Notes: generated by a model not told the origin, from the letters alone. DNA of 64,000 nucleotides from an uncultured Christensenellaceae bacterium (GCA_944380285.1 CALWGZ010000001.1:62001-126000), one strand, 5' to 3'; positions 37,773-46,995 are shown, counted from the stretch's first letter. Numbers and translations are program-made.

Positions 37773-39038
37773 TCAATCCGTTGTTACCGTGCCGCCATTT
37801 TCGGACATATCGGCTTTTAGAAGCGCGCCTGTAAATTTCCCGCTTGTTGCAGTACCTATAACTTTATAATAGCCCGCGTTTAAGTTTTCTATCATTTTTG
37901 TATCATCATTGTCGGTTTGCGCTTCTTTAATTATTATGGCAATTTCTTCATAGCCGTTCTCCGTTAAATTCGTAACTTTTATGTGTCTTGCCTTCCCTAG
38001 TTCTGTATCTTCCGTTGTTCCGTAATCATTTATAAACGAGCGGCTATTCCCGCCAACCGCAGAGATAATGCCGTCATTCGCAAGTTTCTCATTGACCGCA
38101 TTCAACAATCTCTTCCTCATCTCCTGTATTGTAGGGTTATAACCAAAAGCATATTCAGCAGAATATTTGGCGCCGTCGACTTCATAAGGAGTCCCTCTGT
38201 CGAATGCTTCGTCAAGTTTTGCGGCGTCAGGGTTTTCGGTTAACAAATCCTGTAAAGTTATTTCCGTTTTAGGTTCAACGCAAGATATTCTGTAAAGCGT
38301 CGAAATTATTGCGTTATCGTAGAAGAAATGTAGTTTTATGCAATCGATAATACCGTTTTTATCGCTATCAACGACTTCCCATTGTTCGATTTGAACGCAA
38401 TTTACATCGTAATTCTTACTAAATGTATTATATAGCATATCTTCGAGCAAATGGTCGTTCAATGTTTTAACGACGACTGCCCGATACTTTTCGTTTCCCT
38501 CTTGCATAAGTTCATTCAACGTAGTAGGGAGAGTCTCTTCGGGTATAGCCCTATAACCGCACACGCAAACGCCGTCCGCATTATACGAATGTTCCGCTTT
38601 GCCGCTTATCTCGTCGCAGTTGATACACTTGTGCCAATGGTGAGTGTCGTCGCTTTTCCATTTGTCAGAAAAGGTGTGTTCGGTTGTTGCAATTTCTTCC
38701 GTTTTTGTCGCCTTACATACGGTGCAGGTATAAGTCTTTTCGCCCTTTGCCGTGCAGGTCGGCTCTTTCGTTATATTGCCGTTATCCCAAGTATGCGCGG
38801 CTTCGTCGATTACCTCGTCGCAGTCCGCGCCCGTGCAGGCGCGCCAATGCTCGCTATCGTTATGCGACCATTGCTCCGAATAAGTATGCGTATGCGACGG
38901 CTTATTATCGCCGCCGTTACTGCCGTTGTTTCCTGTACCGCCGTTATCGTTGTTGCCGTTGTCGCAAGCAACAAGCCCGAACGCGCAGGTTAAGGCACAA
39001 ACCAACACAAGAGCAACAAGTAACATTTTTCTTTTCAT
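37773..39038 (-). CDS. Lipoprotein with His/Trp/Cys repeat units
   Basis: 421 residues. Signal peptide with lipobox FGLVAC (Cys25), then a Gly/Asn/Asp linker and three cysteine-containing units of about 37 residues: HTYSEQWSHNDSEHWRACTG, HTWDNGNITKEPTCTAKGEK and HTFSDKWKSDDTHHWHKC, a pattern frequent in surface proteins of gut Clostridia. The remaining 230 residues form a globular domain (EETLPTTLNELMQEGNEKYR onward) I do not recognise. AGGGG lies before the ATG. The codons are more AT-rich than upstream, in keeping with the accessory region. Confidence 0.8.
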   Translation of the reverse strand: MKRKMLLVALVLVCALTCAFGLVACDNGNNDNGGTGNNGSNGGDNKPSHTHTYSEQWSHNDSEHWRACTGADCDEVIDEAAHTWDNGNITKEPTCTAKGEKTYTCTVCKATKTEEIATTEHTFSDKWKSDDTHHWHKCINCDEISGKAEHSYNADGVCVCGYRAIPEETLPTTLNELMQEGNEKYRAVVVKTLNDHLLEDMLYNTFSKNYDVNCVQIEQWEVVDSDKNGIIDCIKLHFFYDNAIISTLYRISCVEPKTEITLQDLLTENPDAAKLDEAFDRGTPYEVDGAKYSAEYAFGYNPTIQEMRKRLLNAVNEKLANDGIISAVGGNSRSFINDYGTTEDTELGKARHIKVTNLTENGYEEIAIIIKEAQTDNDDTKMIENLNAGYYKVIGTATSGKFTGALLKADMSENGGTVTTD

Positions 39039-39282
39039 AGATATTCCCCTTTACGACCTTGCAGTTTATGTATTCTTTTACTGCAACGTCGAAAAAATAT
39101 GATTTTACCCCGCAAACAGACACTATTTGCCTATTTATTATAGCATACCCGCCGCAAAACACGCAAGCCCCTGAATGTAGAGTACACTTTTACTGCAATT
39201 ATTTTTTGTTTTTGGCTTTTTCGGGTAGTCTTTTCACCGTTTATCCGCTATGCTTATATAAAAACGGAAGGAGCACAAACCA

Positions 39283-39394
39283 ATGAATTACGCATATGCG
39301 CGGGTATCGGCAAAAGATAGAACTTGCAGCGGCAGATTGCCGCGTTTAGTGAGTTTGGCATTGAAAAAAAGCCGCATTTTCTCCGAGAAGAAAA
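39283..39394 (+). pseudogene. Truncated, frameshifted serine resolvase remnant
   Basis: Behind GGAAGGAG, MNYAYARVSAKD is the N-terminus of a resolvase/invertase (YARVS holding the catalytic Ser). A frame change then gives LQRQIAAFSEFGIEKK, and another returns to RIFSEKKSG, so at least two indels are present. The gene stops where the decayed tRNA-Ser terminator copy begins (39395), after roughly 45 of an expected 180-200 residues. Confidence 0.75.
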
Positions 39395-39437
39395 GCGGCA
39401 CAAGTCAGTGCCGCGTCAACAGATACGGAAGGATTCG
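39395..39437. repeat. Outer, decayed copy of the tRNA-Ser tail/terminator palindrome
   Basis: GCGGCAC-AAGTCA-GTGCCGC (39395-39414) is the tRNA-Ser terminator hairpin without its A/T tracts; GGAAGGATTCG (39427-39437) matches the tRNA T-arm GGAGGGATTCG at 39591-39601 with one change. Confidence 0.8.
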
Positions 39438-39533
39438 CCTTACAGCGAGCGCCGTTAGGGAATGGAGCGGAACTTCGTTACGCTCCACGCGAGCGTGCAC
39501 CCCGTGCATGATGTAATCATGACGGGTGTGCAC
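39438..39533. mobile_element. tRNA-tail element, core (tRNA-Ser copy)
   Basis: 96 bases with the same order as the tRNA-Leu copy: the identical 22-base block (39438-39459), a hairpin GGAGCG/CGCTCC (39464-39486), the identical ACGCGAGCGTGCACC (39487-39501) and a long hairpin 39495-39533 starting and ending GTGCAC. Hairpin stems differ from the Leu copy but occupy the same places. Non-coding; mobility is inferred. Confidence 0.75.
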
Positions 39534-39597
39534 TCCCTCCGCTTCCGCCAAAAAAGCGGCACAAGTCAGTGCCGCTTTTTTGGCGGAAGCGGAGGGA
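39534..39597. repeat. Perfect 29-bp inverted repeat including the tRNA-Ser 3' end
   Basis: 39534-39562 is the exact complement of 39569-39597, loop AAGTCA. The right arm contains the last 17 bases of tRNA-Ser (39581-39597); the inner AAAAAAGCGGCAC with its complement is the tRNA terminator. Confidence 0.95.
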
Positions 39598-39669
39598 TTC
39601 GAACCCCCGTGGGCTTTCACCCAAACGGTTTTCAAGACCGCCGCGTTATGACCACTTCGCTACGCTTCC
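39581..39669 (-). tRNA. tRNA-Ser (anticodon UGA)
   Basis: 89 bases including encoded CCA. Acceptor GGAAGCG / CGCTTCC, G discriminator, long variable arm (TTGGGTGAAAGCCCACG), T-arm GGGGGTTCGAATCCCTC, anticodon loop CTTGAAA giving TGA. Confidence 0.95.
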
Positions 39670-39952
39670 ACAATGTATTAAGTTTTTCTATGATTTCGTC
39701 GGTCTTTCGACCGTTTACGGTTTGACCCTCGCCGCGCAAAGCGCGCCTCGCTATTCCGTCGCTGCGCTCCTTACAAGACCGCCGCGTTATGACCACTTCG
39801 CTACGCTTCCAATTTTTATATTAAGTTTTTGTTTATATCCGGCGGTCTCTCAACCGTTTACGGTTTGACCCTCGCCGCGCAAAGCGCGCCTCGCTATTCC
39901 GTCACTGCGCTCCTTACAAGACTGCCGCGCAAGACCTGTTCGCTACGCTTCC
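39670..39952 (-). repeat. Two tandem 141-bp units carrying tRNA-Ser 5' halves
   Basis: On the minus strand, unit 1 begins at 39952 and unit 2 at 39810; the true tRNA begins at 39669, so the period is 141-142. Unit 2 repeats the first 37 tRNA bases exactly (39810-39774, ending GGCGGTCTTG in the anticodon loop); unit 1 repeats them with several changes. Each then runs into TAAGGAGCGCAG, GGAATAGCGAGGCGCG and the hairpin AACCGTAAACGGT in place of the tRNA 3' half, and a linker with AAAAACTTAAT. Confidence 0.9.
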
Positions 39953-39971
39953 GTATTGAGTTTGCTTTACG

Positions 39972-40000
39972 ATTATATCACAGCAACCGCGCCGTTGCAA
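39972..40000 (-). promoter_or_regulatory. tRNA-Ser promoter, upstream of the tandem half-tRNA units
   Basis: Minus strand TTGCAA (40000-39995), 17-base spacer, TATAAT (39977-39972). No comparable promoter was found between the units and the tRNA, so all appear to be transcribed together. Confidence 0.7.
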
Positions 40001-40060
40001 GGGAATATCAGAAGAACATCGAAGCCTTTGCAAAAATTTCGGATAATCGCGTAAAATTCG

Positions 40061-40089
40061 TTGCATTTTCAATTCGCGCATGCTATAAT
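40061..40089 (+). promoter_or_regulatory. tRNA-Ala promoter
   Basis: TTGCAT (40061-40066), 17-base spacer, TATAAT (40084-40089). Confidence 0.75.
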
Positions 40090-40102
40090 AGCTTTCGCAC
40101 AT

Positions 40103-40180
<78 letters not shown>

Positions 40181-40183
40181 CAA

Positions 40184-40234
40184 GACCCAGTCGAACTTAT
40201 TTGTTTCGGACAAAGAGTTTTGGCTGGGCTTTTT
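40184..40234 (+). terminator. Terminator after tRNA-Ala
   Basis: Imperfect long stem GACCCAGTCGAAC / GTTTTGGCTGGGC followed by TTTTT. The remaining bases up to 40542 show no further gene or repeat. Confidence 0.55.
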
Positions 40235-40542
40235 GTTGCCTTATTAAAGGTTTTCATTGCACTGATCGCTCTCCCGAAATTTTGCCTTTTCGTCTTGGTC
40301 AGCGTAGCACGGCTCTCGCGGAAGTAAACGCGAAAAAATATCACAGAAAACAAGACTTTTTGTCGTTACACTGCCGGAAGCATCGCCTTCTCGGCTTTTC
40401 TTTTGCCATTTTTCAAACTTTTACGCAATATTTTTTCGTTCCCGTTGACTTCCGCTTGCTTACTTGAAGCTTACTGTCTGCCAATCGATCCGCGCTCCGT
40501 TTCCCGTGCCGAAAGGCGGAATAAATTTCGGAGGCAATCAAA

Positions 40543-41211
40543 ATGGAAATGTTGGTAACAAAGTTCTCAAAAGGAAAGTATCGCAACGAAGGCGAATTAT
40601 TCGCCGAACCTATTTCTGCCGAGAATGTCAAACTGATGGGCGAAATGATAGCGTTGCAGGCGCTTCGTACCGTCAAAAAGTTCGATATGAAAGTAGCGGA
40701 CAGACTGTATATCGGCTTAATAAAAGATTTGCACCATATGGGCGAGATAGACTATATCGTATCGGACGGCTACGACGTGGCGCAGACCGCAATATGCTTT
40801 CTCTATCAATTCGCAGGCAGAAAAGCATATGAAATTTATGGCAAAGACCGCAAAGGGAAAGAAATCTCCATCAAACTTGCCTGCTATCGTGAAGTTGATC
40901 GGTTCGTCGACAGCTTGCGCAATCGCTCAAACAGACGCGGCGCAATCGAATACATAGATTTTACGGACTACAAGGCGCTGCCAATGGATCCCGTAAACTG
41001 CTTTGAACAGGAACAAACGGATTACACGAAATACGATGAGCTTGTAGAAGCCTTGCAGCTCTCATCTTTGGAGCTTGCCATACTTGATTGCTATATGAAC
41101 GGCATGAAACAAGCCGAAGTCTGCGCCGAGCTTGGCATCAATAGAGGTACGATAAACCATCGCAAGGCAAGTATTCGGAAGAGGTATTACAATCTTTACG
41201 GTGTGTTATGA
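40543..41211 (+). CDS. Sigma-70 region 4-like HTH regulator of a mobile element
   Basis: 222 residues. Central LYIGLIKDLHHMGEIDYIVSDGYDVAQTAICFLYQFAG is shared in pattern with the 215-residue protein at 52130-52777 (LRYDIYHPHNDPDHIFSDGYDIVQSVAMFLCPHIG). The C-terminus LELAILDCYMNGMKQAEVCAELGINRGTINHRKASIRKRY is a sigma region 4-type helix-turn-helix. GGAGG precedes the ATG. Such proteins are typical cargo of clostridial integrative elements and probably regulate their transfer genes, none of which remain here. Confidence 0.7.
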   Translation: MEMLVTKFSKGKYRNEGELFAEPISAENVKLMGEMIALQALRTVKKFDMKVADRLYIGLIKDLHHMGEIDYIVSDGYDVAQTAICFLYQFAGRKAYEIYGKDRKGKEISIKLACYREVDRFVDSLRNRSNRRGAIEYIDFTDYKALPMDPVNCFEQEQTDYTKYDELVEALQLSSLELAILDCYMNGMKQAEVCAELGINRGTINHRKASIRKRYYNLYGVL

Positions 41212-41288
41212 TATGACATTGAATTTCATACAAACGTAAAGGCAGACACCTTAACGGAGTCTGCCTTTTCTCATGTTTCATCTTAAGT

Positions 41289-42089
41289 TTAATATCTGTT
41301 CTGCATGACCTTTCCGATAATTGCCGAAATGATCAATAATACTACGGCTATCAGAAAGAACAGGCAAAAGAAGAATAATAGGAATGTTCCGAACGTCAAT
41401 ATTGCGTTGGTAAAAGATACCAACAGGCTCTTTTTAATGAGCAGCAATACGAGGTCGACGATGAGAAATAGCAACAGAAATACGATAATACCCGAAAGCG
41501 CGCCTTGCATATCGGCTTTGCTGAGCGTCATATGCAGCCCGATAAAGCTGCCGACAAGCAAAAACACCCACCACTGCCAATTCCCGATATAGGAAAACAT
41601 ATCGAGGAACGCTTTTCCGATATACACGAACGACTGCCCGAAATCGGAAATAAAATCGACCTGATCGAGTTCATGCAACACATCTCCGAACATTTCCGGC
41701 AACAGCAAGTATAACAGCCCGCCCAAAATCAGAAATCCGATCAGAATGGGTGCGATACCGATAAACAGATTGCCGACTTTCTGATATAGGTTTTTCGGAT
41801 TATAGGAGTGACTGACATATCCGAGCGTTCCGTCAGAAGAATTTGGCTGAAAGAACTTGATCTCCGTGATTTTGTGTCCGAAAATCAAACACATAAGGGC
41901 GTGGGACGCCTCATGAACGGGCGTCCCGATAAACCCCGTGGCGATACATACAGCTTGCCCGCGCGAACCGAAGTTTTTATAGAACCTCGCGTTGCAGAGC
42001 GCGATCATTTTTCCGAAGAGAAAGATAAAACCCAAAGAAAAAAGCATCTGCAACGCAAAGTTCACGATAAGTTCTACAACAAAATCCAT
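41289..42089 (-). CDS. Polytopic membrane protein with HExxH motif (M50-like metalloprotease)
   Basis: 266 residues with about six helices. IATGFIGTPVHEASHALMCLIFGHKI contains HEASH, the zinc-binding HExxH of membrane-embedded peptidases, followed by KFFQPNSSDGTLGYVSHSYN, the soluble loop usual after that motif in M50/DUF3267-like proteins. The third zinc ligand is not obvious. It begins 10 bases after the Fn3-like lipoprotein gene and lies last in a three-gene operon, so it may act on the co-encoded lipoproteins or their signals. Confidence 0.65.
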   Translation of the reverse strand: MDFVVELIVNFALQMLFSLGFIFLFGKMIALCNARFYKNFGSRGQAVCIATGFIGTPVHEASHALMCLIFGHKITEIKFFQPNSSDGTLGYVSHSYNPKNLYQKVGNLFIGIAPILIGFLILGGLLYLLLPEMFGDVLHELDQVDFISDFGQSFVYIGKAFLDMFSYIGNWQWWVFLLVGSFIGLHMTLSKADMQGALSGIIVFLLLFLIVDLVLLLIKKSLLVSFTNAILTFGTFLLFFFCLFFLIAVVLLIISAIIGKVMQNRY

Positions 42090-42099
42090 TGACTAACGA

Positions 42100-45000
42100 T
42101 TAAATCTGCGAGTTCGTCCACGTCCATTCAACCCAATCGGAGGTAATTACCGTTCCTGTGGCATTGCCCTTGGCGCGGACGCGAATGGTGATCGTATGAT
42201 ACTGCCTGTAATTTGCGATAGGATCAAGGGTATTATATCCGGTGCTTGTGATATCTTCAAACGCTCCGCCGTCGAACGAGATCTGATACTCATATCCGTA
42301 GGCGTTCTGAACGTTGTTCCACTTGATGACGCCATCGGAATTGATGGAGAAACCGCCTGGACGCGCCAGCAGCGTTATTTGGTACCCGGAATTTCCGCCC
42401 GCATACGCAGAATCGACGTAATACACTCCGTTGCTGTCGAATGCGCCGCCGAGCGCTTTTACGCGGACAATGTATGTTCCCGTATTTTCAATGACCTTTT
42501 CGGCACTTGTCGCCTGAGAGGTGGTCGTCTGTCCTGCGATCTCATACTGATACCCGGCACAGTTGGGGGATTGCTTTGTGACGGTCACAGTGATCTTGCC
42601 GCCGCTCACAACGGTATCCGCCGAATACTCGTAATCGATTTCGGGCGCGGTAAGGATCTCTGCCCTCTGCGTAAAGGTGAACACCGCGCTGTCGAGATTG
42701 TTCCTTGCGTCGCCGATTGCCTGCAGCGTGACCTGATGATCGCCGGCCTGCGTGAATCTGGGCGTATATGCGTATGTACTGCCCGATACATGGAAGTCCG
42801 CCGTTACCATTACGCCGTCTATTTCCATATAATAAGAGCTTGCATTGGCAACACCCTGCCATACATACTGTCCGTTCTGAATGGTAAATTCGGGTTTTGC
42901 CAACTTATACACGGTAATTGCAACGGAATAATCGCTGTCAAGATACTGCGTATCGTTTCCGATCGCTTTGACAAGGAAGGTATAACTCTTTCCGCCCTCC
43001 AAAGCAGAAATATCGTAGCGTGTACCGTTCAGATCCCCGCCGCCGATCTGCTCGTCAATTGCCGAGTAGACGCGATATGTCGGCGTGTATTCAGCGGTAT
43101 TGATGTTGGAAGGAGCATTCCAAACCATCAGGTTGCTGTCCGCAAACACGCCTTCGGGGAATTCAGGTGCGGTAAGGCGGATAAACTGCTTCGTAGGCGA
43201 TGATTGCGACGTCATGTAATAGAGCGTATGGTTATCGTTCCAATAGTTGGCGACCGCGATCATGTGCAGCGTCGTGCCGTCCGTCTCGATAAACTGATAC
43301 ATATTGTCCCACGAAGTTTCGTCCAGCGCCTGTTCGGACAGGTCGATAAACGCCTGATAGCTTTCTGCATTCGCCACCTGATCGTGTGTCAGCGTTCCGT
43401 TCTCTGCCGAAGTGATCTTGATATTTGTCGGTGCTTGCAGGCGTTCGATCTCGACTGGTGAGGAGAAGTTGGACGCGAGCACGTTGGAGCCGTTGCCCCT
43501 TGCGCATACAGTCACGGAATACGAGCCGGCGTTGAGAATGGAAAGGTCATACGTTTCCGCCTGCGCCGTGAAGGTCTGCCCCGCATAGGCCACCGAATAG
43601 CCGTTGGAATTGGAAACGGACGCCCACGAAAGCATAAACCCGTTCATCGCCAAAGATTGCGGCGCGGCAAGCACCGTGATATCGAATGAGAGCGCTTCTG
43701 TACTCAGGCAAGGAAGTTTAACTTCGCGGCGGGAAGCGTTAAAGCTGCCCATACTGCGCACCGAATAAGTAAAGTGTTGTTCTGCAATGGCAGAAGAATC
43801 GACGATACCCGTTTCCGTAATTGCCGCGCCCGTCGTAGTCTTACCGTCACGAAGCGCGCCGTCGCGGTAGAGCTGATAACTGCTTGCTCCGCTCACGGGC
43901 ACGAAATTGACGGTAAATCCCTGTGCGAGCGAATCGCGGTTGCTGACGATAAAATTCTGCGCGGCGGCCTTAGGCGCGGCAAGGCGCTCGATGGTATATG
44001 CTTCGCTGTATTTGGAATCATAGAAGTCGGCGCTTCCGACAGCAGCGGTCGCTTTTACTTCCACTTTGTAAACGCCGACGTCCGTATAAGCGTGCGCAAA
44101 CGCCATCTGCGCGGAAGAGAATGTTTCCGTCTCCGTTGCTCCGTCCGGCAAAGTGATGCGCACCATGTAACCGTTCGCCGAATTGACAGCATTCCAGGTG
44201 AGGTTGTTGTTTGCTTCGCCGTCCAGCTCAAGGTCGTTGTTCCAGCTTACGGTGGGAGTATCGAGAATGTAAATCGTCTTTTCGGCAGACCATGACGAGA
44301 AATAATTGCCTGATTCATTCACGGGCATCACTTGAACATCGTTGGAACGGCCCGAAAGCAATTTATCGTACTGCGTATCCGTAAGAACGGCGCTCTGAAC
44401 TACGCCGTTGATGCGGATGCGATAGCTTTCGGCGCGGTCGACGGCGTCCCACTTGACAATGCCGTCCTCCACGATAAGTTCTTTGACTGTATCGAGGTAA
44501 TAAAAATCTTCCGACACAGTTTTGGAATCGTATGTGGACGAATAGTTTCCGAGCGCCTTGACCGTGACGTTGAAGTCGCGGTTTTCGGAATTGTAGTCCA
44601 TCGAATTACCTGTAACGGTGGAAACTTTTCCGTTTACATTGACTTCGTAAGAAGCGGCATTGCCCTGCCATGTAAGCGTTGTGCCGTCGTAGCGCACATT
44701 GGCGGGAACGGAATAGATATACACATCCTTTTCTTCGCTCCAGAAGGAATAAAAGGTATTATCCCCCGAAACAACCGGCTTAACCTTGACGCGGTTGCTG
44801 CCTTCGGGCAGGTCGGAATAGCGGGTATCAGTTACGTTATTTGTAAGCACATTGCCGTTTATGCTGATTTGATAGGCGTTTGCCCCGCTGACGGCGTCCC
44901 ACGAAATGGAGCCGTCATTTCCGATATATACTGTTTCAATGGTCGCAAGCGGTTTGAACGTAACGGAAGCAGATTCCTGCGTTTCACCCAAAACCGAGCT

Positions 45001-45261
45001 GACGGTTACGTCAAAAGATTCACCGTTTGCCTCGTAATAGTAGGTGGTGGAATTGGAACGTGCCGCTTCGGCATTTCCTATCTGCACCATATAATATTCC
45101 GCGTCGTCCACCTTGTCCCACGTGATATATGTACCGTCGTAAGTGATATTTTCAGGTGCTTTGAGCAGGATTTCCTGTACCTTGCTGCAGGCAGAAAATC
45201 CTATCGCGCAGGCAATCACCATAACAAGGGTACAAAGTACCAATAACAACTTGCGTTTCAT
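42100..45261 (-). CDS. Very large lipoprotein with repeated fibronectin III-like modules
   Basis: 1053 residues. Signal peptide with lipobox IGFSAC (Cys25). The rest is about ten modules of 90-100 residues, each with the wording L..P..I....I.W..V..A..Y.V.I.G...., e.g. APENITYDGTYITWDKVDDA, ETVYIGNDGSISWDAVSGA, LIVEDGIVKWDAVDRAESY and GFSINSDGVIKWNNVQNAYG, which is the fibronectin type III strand pattern. No enzyme motif. A surface protein displayed on the cell, perhaps for adhesion or polymer contact. It follows the InlB-repeat lipoprotein gene by 25 bases. Confidence 0.85.
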   Translation of the reverse strand: MKRKLLLVLCTLVMVIACAIGFSACSKVQEILLKAPENITYDGTYITWDKVDDAEYYMVQIGNAEAARSNSTTYYYEANGESFDVTVSSVLGETQESASVTFKPLATIETVYIGNDGSISWDAVSGANAYQISINGNVLTNNVTDTRYSDLPEGSNRVKVKPVVSGDNTFYSFWSEEKDVYIYSVPANVRYDGTTLTWQGNAASYEVNVNGKVSTVTGNSMDYNSENRDFNVTVKALGNYSSTYDSKTVSEDFYYLDTVKELIVEDGIVKWDAVDRAESYRIRINGVVQSAVLTDTQYDKLLSGRSNDVQVMPVNESGNYFSSWSAEKTIYILDTPTVSWNNDLELDGEANNNLTWNAVNSANGYMVRITLPDGATETETFSSAQMAFAHAYTDVGVYKVEVKATAAVGSADFYDSKYSEAYTIERLAAPKAAAQNFIVSNRDSLAQGFTVNFVPVSGASSYQLYRDGALRDGKTTTGAAITETGIVDSSAIAEQHFTYSVRSMGSFNASRREVKLPCLSTEALSFDITVLAAPQSLAMNGFMLSWASVSNSNGYSVAYAGQTFTAQAETYDLSILNAGSYSVTVCARGNGSNVLASNFSSPVEIERLQAPTNIKITSAENGTLTHDQVANAESYQAFIDLSEQALDETSWDNMYQFIETDGTTLHMIAVANYWNDNHTLYYMTSQSSPTKQFIRLTAPEFPEGVFADSNLMVWNAPSNINTAEYTPTYRVYSAIDEQIGGGDLNGTRYDISALEGGKSYTFLVKAIGNDTQYLDSDYSVAITVYKLAKPEFTIQNGQYVWQGVANASSYYMEIDGVMVTADFHVSGSTYAYTPRFTQAGDHQVTLQAIGDARNNLDSAVFTFTQRAEILTAPEIDYEYSADTVVSGGKITVTVTKQSPNCAGYQYEIAGQTTTSQATSAEKVIENTGTYIVRVKALGGAFDSNGVYYVDSAYAGGNSGYQITLLARPGGFSINSDGVIKWNNVQNAYGYEYQISFDGGAFEDITSTGYNTLDPIANYRQYHTITIRVRAKGNATGTVITSDWVEWTWTNSQI

Positions 45262-45286
45262 GATAACTTCTCCTTTTTATATTCTC

Positions 45287-46975
45287 TCAAAGATAGAGGT
45301 TTGTTGTGTCGGGATATGTGAGCTCAAGCCAAACATCTGTCCAATAACAATACATCCTTCCACTTTCCCCACTTGTTTTCTTTACATAATAGCATAAATA
45401 TAATATATCACTACGCATATTTAATGTAGTAGAAAACGTATATGAAGTAAATGTCTCTTTTGTCACAGAGTCCGTTTTACTTGTTAAAAAGTTTGCCTCG
45501 CTGACATTCGATCCATCATAGAGATAATAGCCAGCCTCGCAAATATATTTGGAGTTATTAATTTTCATTTGATAGTGTAAAGTAATATTTATTGTAGCTC
45601 CATTTGATGGAATATAATTTGATAGGTCGAGATCATATCTCCAATCAGCAGTTGGCCCATAAGTATCGCCAGTATTGGAAACTCGGCCATAAGCCCAGTC
45701 ATCTTCGTCTGTACTATATTTTTTTATAACAATTGACTCTGTTTTCGCTTGAAACCATCCCGCTTTCAACTTTAAACTTGCCGACGGCATGGAAGTCGAA
45801 GTGTACTTTTCCTCGTCGGCAGTATACCAGCCTGCAAAGATAAAGCCTTCCTTTTCGGGCATGGGCAATACAACTGCGTTTCCAGCCGACAGCGAAATAT
45901 CTTGTACTTCCGTGCCGCCGTTTTCATCGAACACGAGCATTGCCTGCCATACCGCTTTGAGCTGTGCGCCGTTTGCGGGCATATTGGTAATGTTTGCTTC
46001 TTCGCCGCTCATCGTTTCCCAATGCAGGAACTTGTAATTTTCCCTTACGGGCGTAGGCAACGCGACCGTAGCGCCTTCGCGCACGATAACGGCATTCTTG
46101 CCTTCGCCGCCGTTCAGATCAAGCTCGATGACGGGCGCCCATTCAACGGCATACAGCACCGTATCGTCCGTTATGTTGCCCGTAAAGATTTGGTCGCCGC
46201 TTGAAGTCTTAGACCAGCTGAGCACAGCCTGCCCTTTGCTGTTGCGTGTTTCGGGAACGACTTCGGAGATAGGTGTGTTATATGTCACCTCAACCTCTTC
46301 GGAAGGGATACCGCTGCCGAAATTGAATGTAACAGTAAAAGTTTCTACATCGAATCCGGCATAGAGGTACAGATACTCTCCGGTGCCTTTGATGTCGAAC
46401 AAGCTTTCATTCAATGTAGACTTGTCAGGAATAAGGCCGTAAGCATCCGCGACCTGCGTACCGCCGCAATTTTCTTCCGTGTACCAGCCTGCAAATACGC
46501 TGTGCTCCTTGGAGAGATTTTTCGGAAGTTCGGGCAGCTTTTCATTGTATTTCACGGTCAGAGAACGCTGCCCCGTGACCGTCGCACCCTGATAGTCCAA
46601 AACTACAGTGTACTCCTTTGCCGCAAACTGCGGGAAGAGCACCATATTCTTTTTATCGGTAAACGGCGCAAGGGACGAACCGTTTGCCGTGACATACTGT
46701 GTGCCGCCAACTTCGGCGTCGAACAAACCGAGGAAGTCATAACCCGTGCGTTCCGGAATAACTTCCAGCGAATAAGTCGCACCGTCCGTCACCGTAAGGG
46801 TGTGCGTGCCGACGTCGTCGGTATACTGAATGGTGTATTCCGTCGGCGTAGTGTTATTGTTGTCGTCATTGTTGTTGTCGCCGCCGAATAGTCCGCAACC
46901 GCTCAGGAACACCGCGCAAAGCATCACCATTGCCAAAGCAATGCTGATCAAGCCTACATAACTTCTTTTCTCCAT
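45287..46975 (-). CDS. Lipoprotein with InlB/Flg_new-type beta repeats
   Basis: 562 residues from MEKRSYVGLISIALAMVMLC. Lipobox FLSGC, then an Asn/Asp/Thr linker and four to five repeats with the Listeria-Bacteroides pattern (PERTGYDFLGLFDAEVGGTQ, KEHSVFAGWYTEENCGGTQV, RENYKFLHWETMSGEEANIT, PEKEGFIFAGWYTADEEKYT). A C-terminal domain of about 160 residues, rich in Tyr and Thr, is unassigned. GGAG precedes the ATG. First gene of the operon with the Fn3-like lipoprotein and HExxH protein. Confidence 0.85.
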   Translation of the reverse strand: MEKRSYVGLISIALAMVMLCAVFLSGCGLFGGDNNNDDNNNTTPTEYTIQYTDDVGTHTLTVTDGATYSLEVIPERTGYDFLGLFDAEVGGTQYVTANGSSLAPFTDKKNMVLFPQFAAKEYTVVLDYQGATVTGQRSLTVKYNEKLPELPKNLSKEHSVFAGWYTEENCGGTQVADAYGLIPDKSTLNESLFDIKGTGEYLYLYAGFDVETFTVTFNFGSGIPSEEVEVTYNTPISEVVPETRNSKGQAVLSWSKTSSGDQIFTGNITDDTVLYAVEWAPVIELDLNGGEGKNAVIVREGATVALPTPVRENYKFLHWETMSGEEANITNMPANGAQLKAVWQAMLVFDENGGTEVQDISLSAGNAVVLPMPEKEGFIFAGWYTADEEKYTSTSMPSASLKLKAGWFQAKTESIVIKKYSTDEDDWAYGRVSNTGDTYGPTADWRYDLDLSNYIPSNGATINITLHYQMKINNSKYICEAGYYLYDGSNVSEANFLTSKTDSVTKETFTSYTFSTTLNMRSDILYLCYYVKKTSGESGRMYCYWTDVWLELTYPDTTNLYL

Positions 46976-46995
46976 AATGCTTCTCCTTTCATTCA

